This document shows, piece by piece, positions 32,726 to 45,599 of a stretch of 64,000 nt of DNA. The position numbers and the translations under genes were made by a program. Under the pieces are notes generated by a model. The model saw only the letters and a program-made list of their open reading frames with translations, did not search any database and was not told the origin of the DNA. Source of the DNA: Chrysogorgia sp. JL179-B06 (taxonomy: Eukaryota > Cnidaria > Anthozoa > Scleralcyonacea > Chrysogorgiidae); assembly GCA_035772405.1 (NCBI GenBank), contig JAYKKM010000225.1:1925501-1989500 (forward strand). The letters are read 5' to 3'. Each line of letters begins with the position of its first letter. Positions within the stretch are counted from its first letter, which is position 1.

Positions 32726-33270
32726 TGAATTAATAAAAACTGTTTAGAAAACGTACCGTACTGAAATAATGGATACTTGTTATTATCCTTTTTAAAATGG
32801 ACTTTGAAAATTTGTTTGCACTTTAATAATTTGTTCTTAATCCGGACTTTGATAATTTGTTCTTGTTATCATCTCATATTTGTCACATTAACATATTTCC
32901 GTAATAGGAAATCTTAAACATTTTTTTGTTTTCTTGTATTGCTAATGTCTTGTTCTTTGTGTTTGAGAAATTCTTCAAATCAGTCTTAAGCGGGATTTCC
33001 ACGTGCATTTTCGCCAAGAAATGGGAAGTGGAAATCCAGCTTAATACATAGACTCATACAGCTGTGAATTTGTGATGTCAATGAATGCAATATCAAAACA
33101 TGGCAAGACCGCTGTATTATTTCACCTGTATTAGAAATATTTTATCATTTAGGGTCTTTATTCACTGCTTGCTATAAGTGCAGAGGGCGTTTTAGCGAAT
33201 CGTGGAAAAGAATGGTGCCGAACAAGCCGAAAATGTCATACCCCAGAACAAAATCATATCGTGAGCCATA

Positions 33271-33739
33271 CAGGGTGGTGTTTTAAGTAAAATTTCGGAA
33301 TTTTGGTTTTCAAAACTTGTAAGCGGAGATAAGACCCAACATGCCAAAAACAAAATTTAATTTGATTATGCTATCCATTCCTACTTAAACGTGCAATGAA
33401 CGATATCACATCGTCTCTTTACCTGTTCATCGTGGTACATACGCGTGTACCTGATGTTTATAGATTTTTTAAACACTCTTAATCCCCTTTGTTTTAATTT
33501 TTGGTAATTTTACATAAATTTACTCTTGTTTATTTATAAGGTTTCAACTTTTTTAGGATGCCACTATAGTATTTTAGCCAAAACGTCTAATTTTAAATTT
33601 TAAGCCTCAATGCTTATTGCATTTTGTACATGCATAAAAAATTATTCTAGTTACGTGACCTGCTATAATATTGCCAGTTTCTCGATAATTCAAATTTTGA
33701 AAACCAAAATTCCAAAATTTTATTTAAAACACCACCCTG
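33271..33739. mobile_element. 469-bp TA-flanked MITE with CAGGGTGG ends, left arm
   Basis: CAGGGTGGTGTTTTAAGTAA and its inverse at 33,720-33,739 are flanked by TA. The inverted ends run about 50 bp (GGAATTTTGGTTTTCAAAA). Tc1/mariner-type non-autonomous element. The twin in the right arm is at about 58,496-58,941. Confidence 0.8.
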
Positions 33740-33749
33740 TATGCTTTTT

Positions 33750-35390
33750 CTAGATTTATAATTCCATACCACTATTTTAAGACGATTGAGGTCACGTGAT
33801 CCCATAGTTGCAAGTCGCCTATTTACCGTAAAACTAGAAATATGAATCCGCAATAATCCCCTCGCTTTCCTTTTCTACCACTACCCCACCCCACCCCTAG
33901 AGTTTCTTTTCCCCATGTCCAGACTGCGTCTGTCGATAACAAATCCCAAAAGGCCGGTTCGTCGTACGTAGATTTTGAACGTTATCTCGGCCAATATTTA
34001 CTCGATTTCAATTCTGAAAACAGTTTTGGAATTACCGAGTCTAAATACATAACATACATGTCTATTGTATTACGAGAATGTGCATACAATTCGTAAAAAA
34101 TAGGTACGCTAAGGCGTACATGTATCTGCGCTAATAATTTTAAAATTGGAAGCGTATAATACAGCCAACCTGTTCTATCCCCCCCTAGAGTTTCATCCTA
34201 ACCCCCTGTGGGATTTTCCCACTGATCTCTATATACCTGGATTGCTCATCCCTTATTGCGAGTAGTTAAAATTTTGAAGCCACCGGCCATATTGGTACCC
34301 CTACACCAGCGTACCTTGCGAGCTTAAGACTTGGTTCCAATGCTTTTTTGTGGTAGCGAGGGGTACTCGTGGTGTACTTTCACCTTGTGAAATGTTATGA
34401 ATTTTTCACATCATGCCTTTTGTTCGCAGCAACTTTGCATTCCATTTTCAAAGTGTTTTAATTAACCACATGACTATGGAGCTTTAATATCAATATTTGT
34501 TTCAGAAATGTTTTTAAAAAGGTACGTTTAGTAAATTTAGTATTTTAGTATATTTTATTGTTTTGAGGCGTCTGCCTGTTATTCTCTGCCATTGAATTTT
34601 TTTGAAGATATGCTCTTTTCTTTTTGCTGGGCATAATTAATAGTTAATCCGATGTAATCTTGATTTCTCGCACTATTAATGACAAGCTCTTTTTGGAGCC
34701 AAATAGCAGTCTGTATGCTGTATCGTAAAAAAACCAGAAATCAAAGTACAGTACACACAGAATGATAAAATTTCCAAGTTTCTTGTTTAAGCTAACCCTA
34801 TTTTAATTTTTAAGTAGCCTTACAAGCCTTGGACAACAACAGCGTCCGAGTGGCAGCACCATCGCCTCGTTTAGTTAAATATTTATTTGTATTGCTTGCA
34901 ATGTATTGAAAATCAAATGTAAATTCAATTTAATTTTTTTTATTTGTCATGTTGGATATATTAGTAACCTTTCAGTAATCTTTTGAGTGTATGAACTGAA
35001 TGATGTAAACTTAATAAAGTGGATTTTCTGGTAATTGTGTTTTTATTGAGTGGTGTGAAGGGGACAGTCCCACTACTCTATTATATAGTGATTATAATTG
35101 TAGACTGAACTGTCTTATTTCAAAAGGATGTTTTCATTTAAATATTTATAAATTATAATAAAAACCTTCTGTTTGCCAAGTTTTAGCTGCCAAGTGATGG
35201 CTTGTTTGCTTGTCCAATAAGTTAATAAGTTCAGTAAGACTGTATAACTAACATATAATTTGAATAATCATTTTTAGAAAAAAAATTGATTACTTCTCTG
35301 TTACTTGACAAAATAATTCTGCAGCAACTAAATGACTATATATATATGTAATGAATATTAATGACTATATATACATATAAATATGTATGT
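33750..35390. other. No gene recognised (left arm)
   Basis: AT-rich single-copy-looking DNA within arm A, mirrored at about 56.85-58.48 kb. No frames of interest. Confidence 0.4.
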
Positions 35391-35395
35391 TTACA

Positions 35396-35550
35396 ACAGG
35401 GTTTTTGCATAGTTTTACAGCAGGATAAATTGAAAGCCTTCTAGCTCTTAGAATTCAGATGCAAGTGTGTCAGATACACTTGGATATTAATCATTAATGC
35501 TAAGAGAAGGCTTTCAATTTGTCCTGCTGTAAAACTGTGCAAAAATCCTT
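35396..35550. repeat. ~150-bp hairpin, left arm
   Basis: GCATAGTTTTACAGCAGGA and TCCTGCTGTAAAACTGTGC frame a stem with GAAAGCCTTCT. The loop is near 35,475. Also present in the right arm at about 56,690-56,840. Confidence 0.8.
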
Positions 35551-35999
35551 CATGGCATTGTAAATTAGTTAAAAAATACTCAACAACACTTGTCTCTGCC
35601 CTTTGTGAGAATGTCAGTTGATTTAACAACCTATTTTGCAGTTGATGAATAGTCTACAAAACATATTTACATAATACCAGTTTCAAAGCATTTTTTGCTG
35701 CAGCATACTTGGAAAATTCAATTAGTTTAGCAATTTTACAGATATGTATTCAAATTGATCTCAAAAATATAATGTTTGTCATTTAGTTTTGACTGAACAA
35801 GTTTAAAATTTGCTCCTTGTGACATTGTTTTGGAGGGGCACAGGTTTATTTTTGGATATACAGAAAATGTATGATTGAGTGAATTGTACTAAGAGGATTA
35901 GGATTGCTATCCCATATTAAACAAGTTATTATGAGACCAAAAACACAAACAAGGGCATTTTAGCCAATGCCAAACTATCACACGTAAAAATCTCACAAG

Positions 36000-36405
36000 C
36001 TTGTTACAAGTTGTTGGCGCAACAAGCTTGCAACACGCCTGGGAACAAGTTGTAACAATGCTGTTGTTTCGTCAAGCCGTAACAAGTTTGTTGACGACCA
36101 CCTTGTAGCAAGTTGTCGGGTTGCAGAGCCGTAACAAGTTGTTGGAACAAGCCCGTATTAGGCTTGTTGACAACAAGCAATTTCAGACGTGTTGGAACAA
36201 CTTGTAACAAGTCTGATGAAGTCGTCAAGGTTGTTACAAGTATGGGACAACAAGTCTGTTGCAGGTTGTTTTCAACAAGTCTGAATCAAGCTCTTTGACA
36301 ACTTGTGACACAGTTGAAACAACAGGCAAGACACAGTTTGTCCTAAGAAATTGAAATAGACTTGTTGGTACGCTTGAACCTGTTTGAACCAGTTTGTAAT
36401 CATGG
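36000..36405. repeat. CAACAAGTTGTAACAAG cryptic repeat, left arm
   Basis: About 400 bp built from the words ACAAGTTGT, GTTGTTACAAG and CAACAAGCTTG in both orientations. The mirror is at about 55,850-56,245. Open frames across it are low-complexity artefacts. Confidence 0.75.
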
Positions 36406-36439
36406 ATGGCGTGGATTATGAAGAAGAGGAAACTTTAAA

Positions 36440-36730
36440 ATACACAACGGCAGTGCTCATCCTTGACTTTGGACTTTTATTTTTGCTGGTGTTTTCACGA
36501 AGCTCTTTGGTGAAACAGATAGTGTTGACGTAAACATCGATAGATTTATAGTATTCGTAAAATTTGGCAGAGCTGAACCACAGTATACAGATATTGGGAA
36601 AGGGAAAACGTTTGCACTTTGTCTTGGACTTTGGTCATTGTTTTGGACTCGGCGAAGAGACCTATTTTGGCTATGGCTATATATTCCTTCTCAATGTTTT
36701 AAAGGGGCAAGTAAAGCTGTAAAGGTATTT
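36440..36730 (+). other. Unrecognised possible coding segment
   Basis: One frame reads without stops from about 36,462 through FAGVFTKLFGETDSVDVNID, RFIVFVKFGRAEPQYTDIG to GASKAVK, with protein-like composition but no ATG. The mirror copy (about 55.49-55.78 kb) has small differences. I do not recognise the family. Confidence 0.3.
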
Positions 36731-36967
36731 TGTTTTTTATTCTAGTTATTATTTCCACTTTGGATCTCAATTTTGCATGTTCTCGACACATTTTTTCTGA
36801 TAAACTTGTTAAAAGCTTCGCGTTGGCCGTTATGGATATTCACGTCATTTTCAAATTCAACACTCTGTTTACTTATTGTGTCACTTTATATTCAGTGATT
36901 ACTTGAATTAATTGTCCACCCCCTGGTATTAATTTTTAAATAATGAACATTCAAAACGCAATATTGA

Positions 36968-37390
36968 TCATTAAATGCAGTCAAACCATAGGTAGCCCAA
37001 ATGTTGTTATAATTTCTTATTTTGTTCATTAAGAACGTTTACCGAACGACGAAAGACGACAAACAGCCGATCCACGAGCGAAATGAAAACTCGCCCCATT
37101 CCCCTCATTAGCTCACGCGCGGAACAATTTACTGCAAGCTGACGTGATGCTTTCACTATACGTATATTATGATAAGGTTGGCAAGTAAATTCCAACATTC
37201 ACAACAAACACTTAACAAATGATTAAAATACTCGCAAACTACGTGAAGAACCACCAACAATGAAACAACACTTTGAACACTGATAATTTTACTACAATAT
37301 TACAAACAATTATCTTTCTAAATAATTCTGACAAACAAGAAAGAAGCAAAAGTCTCTAGGTTTTTGACCAAAGTTTTTCTGTGCCTATGC
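36968..37390. repeat. Mobile block x (~423 bp)
   Basis: Present here between AATATTGA and CACAGAATAAAG, absent at the same junction in the right arm (55,266). It is present in reverse orientation at about 42,585-43,035 beside the same ATGGCGGC block, and missing from 40,855. Its ends are not inverted repeats. It behaves like an independently inserted or inverted segment. Confidence 0.6.
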
Positions 37391-37660
37391 CACAGAATAA
37401 AGATTTAACCAGAAGTCCAACTCTTGTCGGTACCTTTGAAGTTTTTGTCCTCGCGCATGTCACCTCGCGCATGTCATTGCTGACGCCACAGAATATACGC
37501 CGCCATGTTCCCAGCAAGTGTATTTCGTGATTTCCAATAGAAGAATATAGGGAAAATACCAGTTGGAGAACGATAAACGGCTGTATAATGAAAATGAGAT
37601 GTTTGATCTTGGGTTTTTTAACCAAAATTGGTTAACAGAGGGTAAGTGATTGTTTTTTAT
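37391..37660 (-). repeat. ATGGCGGC block, copy 1 of 4
   Basis: About 270 bp, present at 37.39-37.66 (-), 40.60-40.86 (+), 43.04-43.29 (-) and 55.00-55.27 (+) kb. It contains TTGCTGGGAACATGGCGGC, which resembles a YY1-type promoter motif at a start codon, and a donor-like GGTAAGTG. It may be the 5' exon of a dispersed gene or element. The open frames are on the opposite strand to the ATG and not convincing. Confidence 0.6.
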
Positions 37661-37719
37661 TCGTTATGGATCTACACAGGCATTTTTAACAACTTTTACA
37701 CAAGGATTTACTAGGATAT

Positions 37720-39335
37720 ATGATCAAACTCAGAATGCTTCATTATTTATATTCGAGCACGAAAAAAGCGGTAGTCGTTTGAGTTGTTTTGTGGAATCTT
37801 CTACATTTAAATTGTATTTGGTTCTTCGTGGAAGGATTTCATGTGATCGGTGATCCTGCATATAGCCTTACTGTATATACTATAGGCATTAATAACGTAC
37901 CTTAAATGTGCTTAGTTTTAAGATATTTTCTACTTTTTTATTTACAGAAGATATATAACACTCGTTTTCCAAACTTCAAAGCGTACCATTATCATGTTTG
38001 TCTATAATGTCTGGTGTTAAAGTGGACAAGAAGACATTATTTTCCTTGGTGTAATAGTTGGATGCACTGCAGAGTTCCATATAAAATGTTGTGTTTTAGC
38101 TGCTTTAAAGTACCATGTGTATCCATTCAAATGAAGTAAAAAAAGATGTATGCAAATGAAGGAGAACATTCCTGACTTTGTGTATTTGTGGAAATTGGAA
38201 GATTTGAACAAGTTGTGCCTCATACAAATGGTATAAACCAATAGACCTTATTAAAAAATGGCATGTAAATTGGAACTTGTTTTCATGTATGAAATTGAAA
38301 AGGATTCTTACTATAAAATGAGGTCCTAAAGGTCAATTTATATGCATATAAATTGTCTGCCATTTATGAATAAGGTCTATAGCGAATACCTTTTGATCTT
38401 CCTGAAAACCCTAAGATAGTCATGCTTGAAATGTCCATTCATTATTTCACCAACTGTTGTTGAAGACCATAGACTGTGATAGTAATAGGGCAACAGCTTT
38501 TGTAATAATTGTGAAATTTGATGTATGTGATATAGAATATATGATATAAAAAAGGTTACAAGTGATTTACATGTAGGATGGCCACATGACTAAGGGCACA
38601 AAAAACATTGTCCAATTATAGTTCATTAAAGGTAGTGCAGAGTGCATGGGCCCGAGTATAATTAAAGTTAAATTTCATGCATATTTTCACACAAGTGAAA
38701 TTAAATCTTAATTTTATGAGAACCGACCAGTTGGAACCCCTTTCATATAAGGGGGGTTTGCACTAGAAAAGGGGGAAGTTTTTTTCCAAAAACAGTTTTT
38801 TGAATACCTAAATGTTTATGAAAAGGTTACATTTTCTATCATTTAAACTATATGGAGGCAGAATGTAAAAATTCATTTGGTTGAATGAAAATTGAAGGTG
38901 AGGGCCAGGGATGGACAATTTTTAGAAAGGGTCAGGTAACCAAATTAAAGGGGGTTGCCTAGAGAGGGAATAATTACCCCTTGCCAACTACATGTATGCC
39001 CACTTGATTATTTGTGTATAACACAGACAGCAATATATTTCAAAAGAAAACTCTGACATAAGACTAATTATTAGTTGGCCAGCATCTAATTAACCAAGCA
39101 TCGATGAAACAAAAGTGGAAGAAGGCAGATTTGTTGTGATGCATGGCTACAAATCAACCAATCACATAATGTAACAAAACAAACAACAATTCATTCTTTC
39201 ACCCAACAACCATTTTATTCTGGCTAATGTCAGACAATTACATATTGCTTATAATAATTAATAATAATTAAGGTCTGTCAACACTGTGCAACAGAAAGTA
39301 TTATTTTGCCTTGTGAGTTACATAACTCCTCTTAT
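37720..39335 (+). repeat. Inverted repeat B, left arm
   Basis: Reverse complement of 44,008-45,480. Matching landmarks: TTGAGTTGTTTTGTGGAAT-type sequence at 37,780/45,400, GGTACGTT at about 37,898/45,303, and CTGTCAACACTGTGCAACAG at about 39,277/44,055. No gene recognised in it. Confidence 0.85.
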
Positions 39336-39369
39336 TTTTTTGCGGTCCGGTATCCATCTGATTCGCGCG

Positions 39370-39430
39370 CTCTGATTGGCTAGCGAGCGGTCCGGTATCC
39401 TACGATACGGACCCCGATACCGGACCGCTG
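39370..39430. repeat. GGTCCGGTATC hairpin
   Basis: GCGGTCCGGTATC and GATACCGGACCGC form a short stem around TACGATACGG. Confidence 0.6.
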
Positions 39431-39529
39431 TGGATTTCAAAACAAAAACAAAATAGCTTTTTTAATATTTCGTATACTCGTCGCTTTTTACTACCTTTTG
39501 AGACAATATACTGCCAGTAAAAACAAAAT

Positions 39530-39836
39530 AAGATGGATATAGTGACAATGAAAGCTATCACAGCGAAAGCGAATTTTATTTTCCCGAAGTTGAAGATTTT
39601 ATATACGAAAAAGAAAAAGTCCAGCGAAGTGGCAACATTGTCCAAGATAACTTGGACGAAATTCAAAATTTTATTTAAGAACAACGGCCTGAAAATACAG
39701 TTAAGTGTACCTACGAGATGAATGTGCGGAACCGCTTCTGTGCTACAGTAAACGAACATGAGAAATGTTCTCTTGTGTCGGTTTTTCATGACCATAACAG
39801 AGAAAGACGGCAGTGTCGGAAAGGCTTGATGCTTTA
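39530..39836 (+). pseudogene. Possible Crypton/ZMYM-type recombinase N-terminal exon, broken
   Basis: In the frame from 39,532: DGYSDNESYHSESEFYFPE, then DNLDEIQNFI, a TAA stop at about 39,677, EQRPENTVKCTYEMNVRNRF and NEHEKCSLVSV. The (Q)xxxNTxxxTxxDMNVxxRF pattern resembles the N-terminal SAM-like segment of Crypton-derived recombinase proteins. One stop breaks it. The opposite-strand 131-codon frame has a phenylalanine-rich, shadow-like composition. Confidence 0.35.
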
Positions 39837-40374
39837 ATACAAAGCAGCTTCAGTTGTCCACAACCGCAAGATTTCAAACGTCCCGAATTGCTTAACAGTA
39901 CCGCAATAACGTCAACAACCACAGCAATTACAGACTTGTTTTCCGGAGCAAAAATTGGCAAGTTTGAATGAATATATACTTTCAATTTCAACTTCGCTTC
40001 AACTTTAGTTCTGGCGACACATCGAGTGAGAAGCCGACAAAGACAAGGCGGCAAGATTCCGATTACATGTATCATACGAGACAAACAATGTTTTCAATTT
40101 TGCTTTTGCATGATCAATGATGAATATTAGTCCTGGTTAAGTCCTGGTTTGCTCTGTTCAACTGTACCTGTCGAATTTCCAATCTTGTTTATTAAAAAGA
40201 TGACTTGAATGAGTTTGTCCTTTGTCAGGTGATTTTCTATATATGGTTCGCCTCTTTCCAAATATGGACAGCGGAAGTGACCACTAGCGTTTTAGCTTCC
40301 TGTGTTTTTTACACGGCGGCAGATTTTCTTGTTTTACAATTATTTATAACAAAAAAATTAATATGTTATTTACC

Positions 40375-40500
40375 GTTTTGGTCGGTCCGTATAGAAAAAT
40401 ATTTGCCCTCGGTCTCAAAAATGTCCCTCGGCCTGCGGCCTCGGGCCATTTTTGAGACCTCGGGCAAATATTTTTCTATACGGACCTCCCAGCCGGTAAA
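40375..40500. repeat. ~125-bp near-perfect hairpin
   Basis: GGTCCGTATAGAAAAATATT mirrors AATATTTTTCTATACGGACC, with CTCGGTCTCAAAAATG and CATTTTTGAGACCTCGG inside. The loop is near 40,440. MITE-like. Confidence 0.85.
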
Positions 40501-40506
40501 TAACAT

Positions 40507-41530
40507 ATATATATCGAATATTTCTGAGTTTGACCAGATCTGTAGTCCCAGTATTTATATAAAAAAGTTGTTAAAAAATGCATATGCATATCCAGAACGA
40601 ATAAAAAACCATCACTTACCCTTTGTTAACCAATTTTCGTTTTCAAAAAACAAGATCAAGCATCTCATTTTCATTATACAGCCTTTTATCGTTCCCCAAC
40701 TGCCAATTTCCCTATGTTTTCCTATTGAAAATCACGAGATACACTTGCTGGGAACATGGCGGCGCTGACGAAGTTGGCGCACGCGCAGTGAAAAACATGT
40801 GACATGTTTCCTACCGGAGTTGGACTTCTGGTTAAATCTTTATTCTGTGCCTATGCGGGATGCCATCAAACAGTTATGACGATGTCAAAAACCTAATCCT
40901 ATTGGCTATCAAAAATAAACAAACTATGACGTTCATGCCACTGACAGGGGGGGTAGATATCCAGATACGATAAAAATCACAGAGGATTTAAGACGTTCCC
41001 GCGGAGGCAGATAAAAACATGTGAATAAATCAAAACAGAAGAGATCAGAGAATTTAGTTCGGTAAGTAAATATATTTGCAGTTGTTTTTTTAGTGTGCAA
41101 AACAAACGAGACATTTTAAATAATAAGCAAGTCGAGTTTTATTAAATTGTTTTCCCTTTCACGGCGAAAGCAGGAAAACAAGTAGGTTTCTGTTAGCTTA
41201 AATATTTCTCGCGAACACAGTAATAAAGTTATTGTTTCTCCGATCCTAAATCAAAACTAATAACGAACAAAAGAAAGAAAAACGGACAGGTTTTTATCAG
41301 TGGTTATTACTCTGATATGTTTTGACTGTCAGGCTTTTAATTCATGTATTTTCGAATTCGATCAGAGAACGTTTTGTACTTCTCTTCTGCAACGAAATGT
41401 TGCTCTGCACATCGACTTTAATACAATATTCCATTACAAAAAACTTACCAGTTAGACGATCAACAGTTATATAAAATATAACTTTATAGGAAAAAACTTC
41501 AAAAGAAACAGCTCAATTGAAAACGACAGT
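40507..41530 (+). repeat. Inverted repeat C, left arm
   Basis: Reverse complement of 41,905-43,386, minus block x. Landmarks: GAGTTTGACCAGATCTGTAG (about 40,527/43,350) and TTTTAATTCATGTATTTTCG (about 41,335/42,075). The short loop is about 41,530-41,905. Confidence 0.85.
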
Positions 41531-41904
41531 TCCAACGTTTGCACTGAGCTTAAATTATATTACTTTTTTCCAAATGGACAAATAACATTTAACAAGGTAT
41601 TTGCACAAGTTTTGAATGGCATTCTTACTGCAAAACTTTTCTTTGTTTGCTGTTGCCGTTTGGTTGAACGATTTATTAAATAGTTGTGCTTTGTGGTCTA
41701 ACTTCTGTTTATTAGTTCTGTACACGGTTCTTCCCAACGTGGTTTTCATTTATTGGGACTTCATGAAAACTTTGTCAGTATGTGGAATATATACTTGATC
41801 TCTTTTGAAGTTCATTTTTTACCCCGATTGGCTTGATTAAATGTTCTTCTGAACCGGAGGCGGAGACGAAGTGTTTTGGTCTGAATATTTTCTGGTTTGT
41901 GCTT

Positions 41905-43386
41905 TTTATCACCTTGAGACTGCTGCCTATAAAGTTATATTTTATCGTCAATGATGTTGATCGTCTAACTGGTCAGTTTTTTGTAATGGAATATTGTATT
42001 AAAGTCGATGTGTAGAGCACAATTTCGTTACAGAAGAGAAGTACAAAACGTTCTCTGATCGAAAATACATGAATTAAAAGCTTGACAGTCAAAAAATATC
42101 AGGGTAAAAACCTGTCCGTTTTCCTTTCTTCTGTTCGTTGATTTAGGATCGGAGAAACAATAACTTTATTACTGTGTTCGCGAGAAATATTTAAGCTAAC
42201 TGATAGGGACAGAAACCTACTTGTTTTTCTGCTTTCGCCGTGAAAGGGAAAACAATTTAATATAACTTGACTTGCTTATTATTTAAAATGTCTCAATTTA
42301 ATATAACTTGACTTGCTTATTATTTAAAATGTCTCGTTTGTTTTGCACACTAAAAAAACAACTGCAAATATATTTACTTACCGAACTAAATTCTCTGATC
42401 TCTTCTGTTTTGATTTATTCACATGTTTTTATCTGCCTCCGCGGGAACGTCTTAATAAATCCTCTGTGTTTTTTTATCGTATCTGGATATCTACCCCCCC
42501 CCTGTCAGTAGCATGAACGTCATAGTTTGTTTATTTTTGATAGCCAATAGGATTAGGTTTTTGACATCGTCATAACTGTTTGATGGCATTCCGCATAGGC
42601 ACAGAAAAACTTTGGTCAAAAACCTAGAGACTTTTGCTTCTTTCTTGTTTGTCAGAATTATTTAGAAAGATAATTGTTTGTAATATTGTAGTAAAATTAT
42701 CAGTGTTCAAAGTGTTGTTTCATTTTTGGTGGTTCTTCACGTAGTTTGCGAGTATTTTAATCATTTGTTAAGTGTTTGTTGTGAATGTTGGAATTTACTT
42801 GCCAACCTTATCATAATATATGTATAAGTGAAAGCATCACGTCAGCTTGCAGTAAATTGTGTCGCGCGTAGCGATAGTGAATGAGGGGAATGGGGCGAGT
42901 TTTCATTTCGCTCGTGGACGGTGTCGATCGGCTGTTTGTCGTCTTTCTTCGTTCGGTAAACGTTCTTTAATGAACAAAATAAGAAATTATAACAACATTT
43001 GGGCTACCTATGGTTTGACTGCATTTAATGATCAATATCACAGAATAAAGATTTAACCAGAAGTCCAACTCCGGTAGGAAACATGTCCCATGTTTTTCAC
43101 TGCGCATGCGCCAACTTCGTCAGCGCCGCCATGTTCCCAGCAAGTGTATCTCGTGATTTTCAATAGGAAAACATAGGGAAATTGGCAGTTGGGGAACGAT
43201 AAAAGGCTGTATAATGAAAATGAGATGCTTGATCTTGTTTTTTGAAAACGAAAATTGGTTAACAAAGGGTAAGTGATTGTTTTTTATTTGTTATGGATAC
43301 GCATATGCATTTTAAACAACTTTTTTATATAAATACTGGGACTACAGATCTGGTCAAACTCAGAACAATTCATAAATATTCGATAT
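41905..43386 (-). repeat. Inverted repeat C, right arm
   Basis: Longer than the left arm by about 450 bp, the size of block x (inverted here at 42,585-43,035). A local duplication of TTTAATATAACTTGACTTGC near 42,255/42,297 is also private to this arm. Confidence 0.85.
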
Positions 43387-43389
43387 AAA

Positions 43390-44000
43390 CTGTTCTTACA
43401 TGCTCAAGAAATATATTTTTGGCTCGGTGATCATAATACTTGAGATGAGTAAATCTTCAACACATTGTCATTGTATTTTCAAATCACATTAAATCTAAAA
43501 ACGGTTATATATAGTTCAGTTTTGGGAAAAGAAATGAGTGTCAGTAGACAGTAGTAAATTTATGATCTTTTAAGTTTCATTTAAGTTTTGTGGTATGACT
43601 ATTAAGAACCTACAGTACGACATATTTTATTTTCCAGTATCAATTTATATGTGCTTAACTAGTTTATAATTTGAAGATATTATCTACTTTTTTATTTACA
43701 GGAAAAAACTCTCGATTTTTAAACTTCAAAGTGTACCTGGCTTCTTATGTGCATTATTTTTGGAAATTGTAAGATTTGAAAATGCTGTGTTTTGTACAAA
43801 TGCAAATGGTACCTGGATTTTTAAGACAATGTAAACTGACTATGATACCAGACTTTCCTGAGAACCTTAAGAAAGTTGTGTTTGAATGACCTGAATGTTA
43901 TGTCAACATGACTGAACATGAGATCATCTTAATAATACCACAAATTCTATGACCAGGAAACTGTAAATGTGGATCACCATGCAAAAGTATGCAAATATGA
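43390..44000. other. Partial direct copy of 37.7-38.3 kb; no gene
   Basis: TATTATCTACTTTTTTATTT and AACTTCAAAGTGTACC recur in the same orientation as near 37,925. No coding signal. Confidence 0.5.
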
Positions 44001-44007
44001 ATATGAG

Positions 44008-45480
44008 GAGTTGTGTATCTCAGTCACAAGGCAAAACAATACTTGCTGTTGCACAGTGTTGACAGACCTATTAATTATTATAAGCAATATGTAATTGTCT
44101 GGCATTAGCCAGAATAAAATGGTTGTTGTGCGAAAGAATGAATTGTTGTTTGTTTTCTTACATTATGTGATTGGTTGAGTTGTAGCCATGTATCACAACA
44201 AATCTGCCTTCTTCCACTTTTGTTTCATCGATGCTTGGTTAATTAGCTATTGGCCAACTAATTAGTCTTATGTCAGAGTTTTCTTTTGAAATATATATTG
44301 CTGTCTATGTTATACACAAATAATCAAGTGGGCATAGTTAGCAAGGGGTAATTATTCCCTCTCTAGGCAACCCCCTTTTTGGTTACCTGACCCTTTCTAA
44401 AAATTGTGCATCCCCGGCCCTCACCTTGAATTTTCATTCAACCAAATGAATTTTTGCATTCTGCCTCCATATAGTTTAAATGATAGAAAATGTAACCTTT
44501 TCATAAACATTTAGGTATTCAACTTTTATTTAACTTTAATTATACTCGGGCCCATGCACTCTGCACTACCTTTAATGAACTTTAATTGGACAATGTTTTT
44601 TGTGCCCTTAGTCATGTGGCCATCCCACATGTAAATCACTTATAACCTTTTGTATATCATATATTCTATATTACATACATCAAATTTCACAACTATTACA
44701 AAAGCTGTTGCCCTATTACTATCACAGTCTATGGTCTTCAACAACAGTTGGTGAAATAATGAATGGACACTTCAAGCATGACAATCTTAGGGTTTTCAGG
44801 AAGATCAAAAGGTATTCGCTATAGACCTTATTCATAAATGGCCGACAATTTATATGCATATAAATTGACCTTTAGGACCTCATTTTATAGTAAGAATCCT
44901 TTTCAATTTCATACATGAAAACAAGTTCCAATTTACATGTCATGTTTTAATAAGGTCTATTGGTTTATACCATTTGTATGAGGCACAACTTGTTCAAATC
45001 TTCCAATTTCCACAAATACACAAAGTCAGGAATGTTCTCCTTCATTTGCATACATCTTTTTTTAGTTCATTTGAATGGATACACATGGTACTTTAAAGCA
45101 GCTAAAACACCACATTTTATATGGAACTCTGCAGTGCATCCAACTAACACCAAGGAAAATAATGTCTTCTTGTCCACTTTAATAACACCTGACATGAGAC
45201 AAGCATATGATTATGGTACGCTTTGAAGTTTGGAAAACGAGTGTTATATATCTTCTGTAAATAAAAAAGTAGAAAATATCTTAAAACTAAGCACATTTAA
45301 GGTACGTTATTAATGCCTATAGTATATAATACAGTAAGGCTATATGCAACGAAAAACCAAATACAATTTAAATGTAGACGATTGCACAAAACAACTCAAA
45401 CGACTACCGCTTTTTTCGTGCTCGAATATAAATAACGAAGCATTCTGAGTTCGATCATATCCTTCTGAGTTCGATCATAG
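44008..45480 (-). repeat. Inverted repeat B, right arm
   Basis: See 37,720. The block GTGCCACAGGGCCAGGCTGG at about 45,530 just beyond it has an inverted counterpart at about 54,900, beside the right arm of A. Confidence 0.85.
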
Positions 45481-45599
45481 CCTAGTAAATCCTCCTCCAC
45501 AGGTGTTTCTATCTGTATCTGTATCTACATGCCACAGGGCCAGGCTGGAATCGGTGCAGCACGTCCGCCACATATTTTACGCCAAGTAAATATGTATAG

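Larger units (their letters stand above)
30061..37703 (+). repeat. Giant inverted repeat A, left arm
   Basis: Everything here recurs reversed at 54,960-64,000: PLE RT, second PLE type, DM9 gene, MITEs, CAACAAGTTG block and ATGGCGGC block. Coordinate sums are constant at 94,061 up to about 31.8 kb, then shift in steps to about 92,440, 92,235 and 92,650, each step being an indel. The left part may extend below 30,061, but its partner would be outside the window. Confidence 0.9.

Noticed and set aside
36004..36298. Open frames in the CAACAAGTTGT block as genes
   Set aside because: Low-complexity repeat, open on both strands.
37356..37625. Related open frames at 37.4, 40.6, 43.1 and 55.0 kb as a protein family
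   Set aside because: They are inverted copies of one repeat block; substitutions are not codon-biased by eye, and ends differ by frame.
39400..39795. 131-codon minus-strand frame as a membrane protein
   Set aside because: Phe/Ile-rich composition is the antisense of a plus-strand acidic, recombinase-like frame.
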